Assembly (NCBI GenBank): GCA_964019165.1
Contig: OZ025281.1
Coordinates: 6,915,799 to 6,979,798, forward strand
DNA length: 64,000 nucleotides
Direction: 5' to 3'
Origin: Mastigias papua
Taxonomy: Eukaryota; Cnidaria; Scyphozoa; Rhizostomeae; Mastigiidae
The notes under the pieces were generated by a model, which did not search any database, had not been told where the DNA came from, and worked only from the letters and a program-made list of their open reading frames with translations. Made by a program: the position numbers and the translations under genes. The first letter of the stretch is position 1, and each line of letters begins with the position of its first letter. Positions 60,400 to 64,000 of this stretch are shown here, in pieces.

Positions 60400-62590
60400 T
60401 TAGGTTCTTGAGCTGTGTGAGTATTCCAGCCAATCAGGAAAATGGACCTTTCTTCCAGAATGAGTTCGTCTTGGTGCAGAGGGGACTGATCCTTTTGAGG
60501 GAGAGGGTCAGGGAAGCACCAGTGATGAAGACGAAGTAAGGTCGGAATCAAGATAGGCAACTTTTAAATGATCGATGCTGATGTGTTCTTTGCGACCATG
60601 AATGTCCAAAGTGACATGCTTGTCGGGACGCACAATTATGGGATGGGGACCTGTATGGAGGCTGGAGCAGGGTGCGGACAGAGTTAGTGTGCACAAAAAA
60701 GTGGGTACAAGTTGAAAGATCTTTCAACAGATGTGATTTGACAGCATGAGAACGAGGCTGGACAGGTGTGAGATCATGCACTGAGTGTTGAAGACGATCG
60801 ATGTAAACGGTAGGATCTAAGGCAGTAGAAGAGGTTGATGTCATGAACTGGCAGGGTAGACGAAGGATAGTATCATACACAAGTTGAGCAGGTGTGCAGT
60901 GCAGATCAGTTTTGATGATGCTACGAGTACCGAGAAGTACAAGAGGTGAAATTTCAGTCCATTTAGCTGGATCATGATAGGCTTTAATAGATGATTTTAA
61001 CTGACAATAGAAACGCTCAACCATGCCGGTTGAAGACGGGTGATAGGCCGTGCTATGGATACATGTAATGCCAAGCATGTTTGTAAGAAGAGAGAAGAGA
61101 GAAGATTCAAATTGTGTTCCATGATCAGTCGTGATTGTAGAAGGTACACCAAAAGTTGAAATCCAACATGTGACAAGTGGGTGAGCAACTGATTGAGCAG
61201 TGATATTGGTAAGTGGAACAGCTTTGAGCCAACGTGTGAAACGATCAATTATAGTTAGTAGATAGCGAAAACCATTACAAAGCGGGAGAGATCCAATGAT
61301 ATCAATGTTTATATGATCAAAATGGGCCTCAGGTGCTAGAAAACTCCCACAAGGAGCAGTAACATGGTGGTGAACTTTTGCTTCTTGGCATTTTGAGCAG
61401 GAACGAGCCTATTGGCGAACATCTTTGTTGATACCTGGCCAAATACACCTTTCAGTGATGAGCTTTTGTGAAGCACGAATTCCAGGATGCGAGAGCGAAT
61501 GTAGTTGATCGAAAATATGACGACGGTAAGAATTTTGAACGCAGAGACATGGCAAAGCTGTTGATATATCACATAAAATTGTACCAGTGGAAAATGGCAG
61601 TGGAACATCTTGAAGGCAAAATGAAGAAGTCTTTAAGAAAGGAATTTCTGGATCATTTTGCTGGGCAGCTGCAAGGATGGTACAATCAATAGCAGATGAG
61701 TAATTCAATGCATTTATGTCCATATGTGACAAGGCATCTGCAACAGGGTTCTTTTTTCCATTAACATGGCGAATGTCAGAGGTAAACTGTGAAATAACAT
61801 CAACATGACGAGTTTCCCTTGGAGAAAAACGAGAGGGTGCAGCAGATAATGCATGTGTCAAAAGTTTTAGATCGGTCAAAACATAAAGTTTGTGTTCTTC
61901 AAGGAAATGACGAAAATGATGTATGGATAAATATAAAGCGAGTAATTCTCAGTCAAAAGTGCTGTACTTCATCTCTGCAGGTTGCAATTTCCTTGAGAAA
62001 AATGAGATAGGGTGCCATGTACCATCCATGCTTTGTTGTAAAACTCCTCCGACTGCAACGTTCGAAGCATCGACCATAAGACAATATGGAGCTTCAGAAG
62101 ATGGATGAGTGAGCATAGTGGTATTTGCAAGGGCAGCTTTCGTAGCTTGGAAGGCAGCAAGGGCATCATCATTAAGCTGGAAGGAACCAAGGGCATGTTT
62201 TTCTGAAAGGAGATCTGTAAGAGGATGTAACAGTTGTGCACAATGTGGAAGACAACAACGATGAAAATTGATGAGTCCTAAAAATTCATGTAGTTTGCGA
62301 GCAGAAGTAGGTGTCTGAAAATCTTCTATAGCTTAAACTTTTGTTTAAAGAGGTGTAATACCTAGGGGAGAAACATGATGACAAAGAAAATCAAGGGTGA
62401 GGCACCGAAAACGCATTTGGAAGGATCAATAACCACACCATATTTTGATAACCGTTGGAAACGAATTTCTAGATGTGTAAGGTGCTCTGCTTCCGAGGAA
62501 CTGGCAATCAGGAGGTCATCTATGTAAGCATACACAAAATTGAGGCCATGACGAACTTCATCGATAAATCACTGAAAAGTTTGAGCTGCA
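60400..62590 (-). pseudogene. Gypsy pol: RT end, RNase H, integrase, GPY/F-like module
   Basis: Read leftwards: YAYIDDLLIASSS (RT catalytic motif, 62526-62509), an RNase H region with DASNVAVGGVLQQ and FFSRKLQPAE, a TGA at 61949-61951 in FD*ELLALY, NPVADALSHM, the integrase zinc part (DQLHSLSHPGI, then SCSKCQ) with a TAG at about 61409. The catalytic core follows ([32 protein letters not shown] giving D, D, E), then the GPY/F-like segment with [20 protein letters not shown] and a final RTHSGRKVHFPD. Two nonsense changes and frame slips make it inactive. The protease and early RT are absent. Confidence 0.88.
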
Positions 62591-62603
62591 TTATGCTATG
62601 TAT

Positions 62604-62775
62604 TGTTGTAATTCTCATTGTGTTGTAATTCTCGTTGTTGTAAGCTGCAGGACATCTCTAATACCTCCTGCAGTGAAAGAGCTATGTAATGAGTTTTTGG
62701 GATTTCGAGATAAGAATATAGTCACAAAATACATGTCTCGTCTCTGAGCCTTCATCTGAGAACCTAAACGCTACA
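62604..62775 (+). repeat. 5' LTR of the plus-strand Gypsy element
   Basis: Begins TGTTGTAATTCTC and ends CTACA just before a TGG primer site. The start is ambiguous because TTGTAATTCTC is repeated (62604 or 62621). Short LTR, about 155-172 bp. Confidence 0.55.
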
Positions 62776-62777
62776 TT

Positions 62778-62795
62778 TGGTGACAGAGCACAGAG
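62778..62795 (+). other. Primer binding site
   Basis: TGGTGACAGAGCACAGAG starts two bases after the LTR. TGG is complementary to the CCA end of a tRNA; the tRNA is not identified. Confidence 0.55.
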
Positions 62796-62817
62796 CTAGG
62801 CAGACGAGATACCTGAC

Positions 62818-63787
62818 ATGGATACGATTATTCCTGAAAAGTTCCATTCTGGCGATTTTCCAGGGTGGCTCAGAGATTTTGAGTGTTGTGCCACCGCAAA
62901 TGGCTGGTCGATCAAGGATAAATTACAGAAGATGCCTGCTTTCCTTCGTGGCCATGCCGCTTCTTACTTTCACTCTTTGGAGCCTGCCCACAAAGACACA
63001 TATGCACACCCAACGGCTGCACTACGGACCTTTTTCAGTCCTTCCGTGGCTCGGGAACAGCATTACAGCAAGTTTGACCAACGCACTCTCCGGCCTAATG
63101 AAGATCCCTCCCTCTTCCTGTGGGACCTACGAAAAATGTTAGAGAAGGCTGACCCTAACTTACCGATGACGCTAAGGAGGCCTTATTGAGTCGGCAGTTC
63201 ATGAAAGGGCTGCCACAGGCTATGAGGATTCGTTTGCTACAGCATAACCCTACCCCCACTTTAACCAATATGAGAGACTTCGTTCATCGCCTTCATGCCG
63301 TCCAGCCTGACCAGGCACATGACCTTGTGGCTGTTTGCTCGCCTGCTGACCATGCTGAGGATATATCTCCACATATCCAACTTTTGCATTCTGTTGATCG
63401 GCTGACAGCCACTGTTGCATCATTGCAGACCAGCCATCAAAAGCTTCAAGCCGCTGTGGAGGTGAAGGACAAACAACATGAACCACTTCCAAGAGGTGGA
63501 CACAGACAGGCCTCGTTCGTCGACGTCGCCAAGACCGCTGCTTCAACTGCAACCAAGTCGGTCATTTTGCCAGAGAATATCCTTGGGATGTTCATTGTTC
63601 CCTCTGCCGCGGCTGGGGCCATGACCAAGCCCAGTGTGTGACCAATTCTCTCCGCAGTTGGCCAGCTCCAAGTTTCAATTCCAGGCCTCAAGACCCAGTG
63701 CCCTCATTGAACTTTTCTGTTCCTGCTAACAAAGTGAGTCAATCTTCACCTAATAATTTTTTAAACTTCGAAGGGGTGCCTCAATGA
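62818..63787 (+). pseudogene. Gypsy gag with two frameshifts
   Basis: ATG at 62818, then MDTIIPEKFHSGDFPGWLRD and a capsid-like region (FFSPSVAREQHYSKFD, RPNEDPSLFLWDLRKMLE). The frame changes near 63160 (DDAKEALLSRQFMKGLP) and again near 63510. The last frame has two zinc knuckles, CFNCNQVGHFAREY (final Cys replaced by Tyr) and CSLCRGWGHDQAQC (complete). Stop TGA at 63785-63787. Gag packages the RNA; frameshifts and the lost Cys suggest decay. Confidence 0.85.
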
Positions 63788-64000
63788 AGGGCTGGGTTGA
63801 AGGACACCCCTTTGTATTTTCAGTTGGACCACACTTAATTTCCTCATCCATCACTTGCCAGCCTGTTATTTCCTGTAGCTTAGGAGGGATTGATGCCAAT
63901 GCCCTTTTTGATACAGGTTCCATGAAATCTTTTATCAGTCAAGAATTATTTGACCGATTTCATCCCCGCCCAGCTTTAAGTCAAACCTTCCATAACTGTG
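63784..64000 (+). CDS. Gypsy pol start: aspartic protease, partial
   Basis: The ATG at 63784 overlaps the gag stop as ATGA. MKGWVEGHPFVFSVGP leads to ANALFDTGSMKSFISQELFD, the D-T-G active site of a retropepsin-like protease. The frame is open to the window end. The ATGA overlap suggests reinitiation for pol expression, but with gag broken this is uncertain. Confidence 0.8.
   Translation, partial: MKGWVEGHPFVFSVGPHLISSSITCQPVISCSLGGIDANALFDTGSMKSFISQELFDRFHPRPALSQTFHNC

Larger units (their letters stand above)
60231..62600 (-). mobile_element. Ty3/Gypsy retrotransposon, minus strand, 5'-interrupted
   Basis: The pol gene from the RT catalytic motif through RNase H and integrase to the polypurine tract. 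It stops at about 62600, where the LTR of another, opposed Gypsy element begins. Confidence 0.85.
62604..64000 (+). mobile_element. Ty3/Gypsy retrotransposon, plus strand, runs off the window
   Basis: LTR, primer site, gag and the start of pol in order. It begins where the minus-strand Gypsy ends, so it probably inserted into that element. Confidence 0.85.

Overview
The window is a transposon-rich stretch of an AT-rich invertebrate animal genome. Spliced exons, CR1-type LINEs, Penelope-like elements (PLEs), hAT, PIF-Harbinger and Ty3/Gypsy elements and very long (TA)n tracts all point to a metazoan. I cannot name the species, and no bacterial or organellar features are present.

One probable host gene was found. 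Seven small exons on the minus strand, all phase-compatible, encode the KH-domain end, linker, Q motif and Walker A motif of a DDX43-like DEAD-box RNA helicase. They lie at 54.3, 46.1, 24.7, 24.4, 23.7, 23.1 and 18.7 kb. The gene therefore covers more than 35 kb here and probably runs past both window ends. Most of what lies between is transposon debris, including a 21 kb intron that holds a complete hAT element, several PLEs and about 1.5 kb of (TA)n.

Layout. 0-4.6 kb: a nearly full-length CR1-like LINE (ORF1 with an SGNH esterase domain, ORF2 with endonuclease and RT), broken by one stop and one frameshift. 4.6-16.2 kb: decayed LINEs and a hAT fossil. 16-26 kb: helicase exons, MITEs and an interspersed repeat. 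26-28.6 kb: a LINE 3' end and PLE copies. 28.6-34.7 kb: a hAT element with an 814-codon open transposase, preceded by an OTU-protease-like exon and carrying a nested PLE. 34.7-44.8 kb: a hAT-type MITE, then a cluster of PLE insertions embedded in (TA)n. The cluster includes two PLEs with long inverted ends and coding capacity, and several perfect palindromes made only of two inverted PLE tails. 46-54 kb: a HIRAN-like fossil, a GC-rich MITE, LINE tails and a THAP-bearing DNA transposon. 54.8-57.4 kb: a complete PIF-Harbinger element with 3-bp TSD and two genes. 58.0-59.3 kb: a hAT-type element with a perfect 8-bp TSD. 60-64 kb: two opposed Ty3/Gypsy elements, the plus-strand one entering the minus-strand one and leaving the window.

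The most interesting signals are hammerhead-ribozyme-like folds in at least three PLE tail types, PLE tail palindromes inside (TA)n, an OTU-like exon joined to a hAT transposase, and a covarying 3' stem-loop shared by the CR1-like LINEs.
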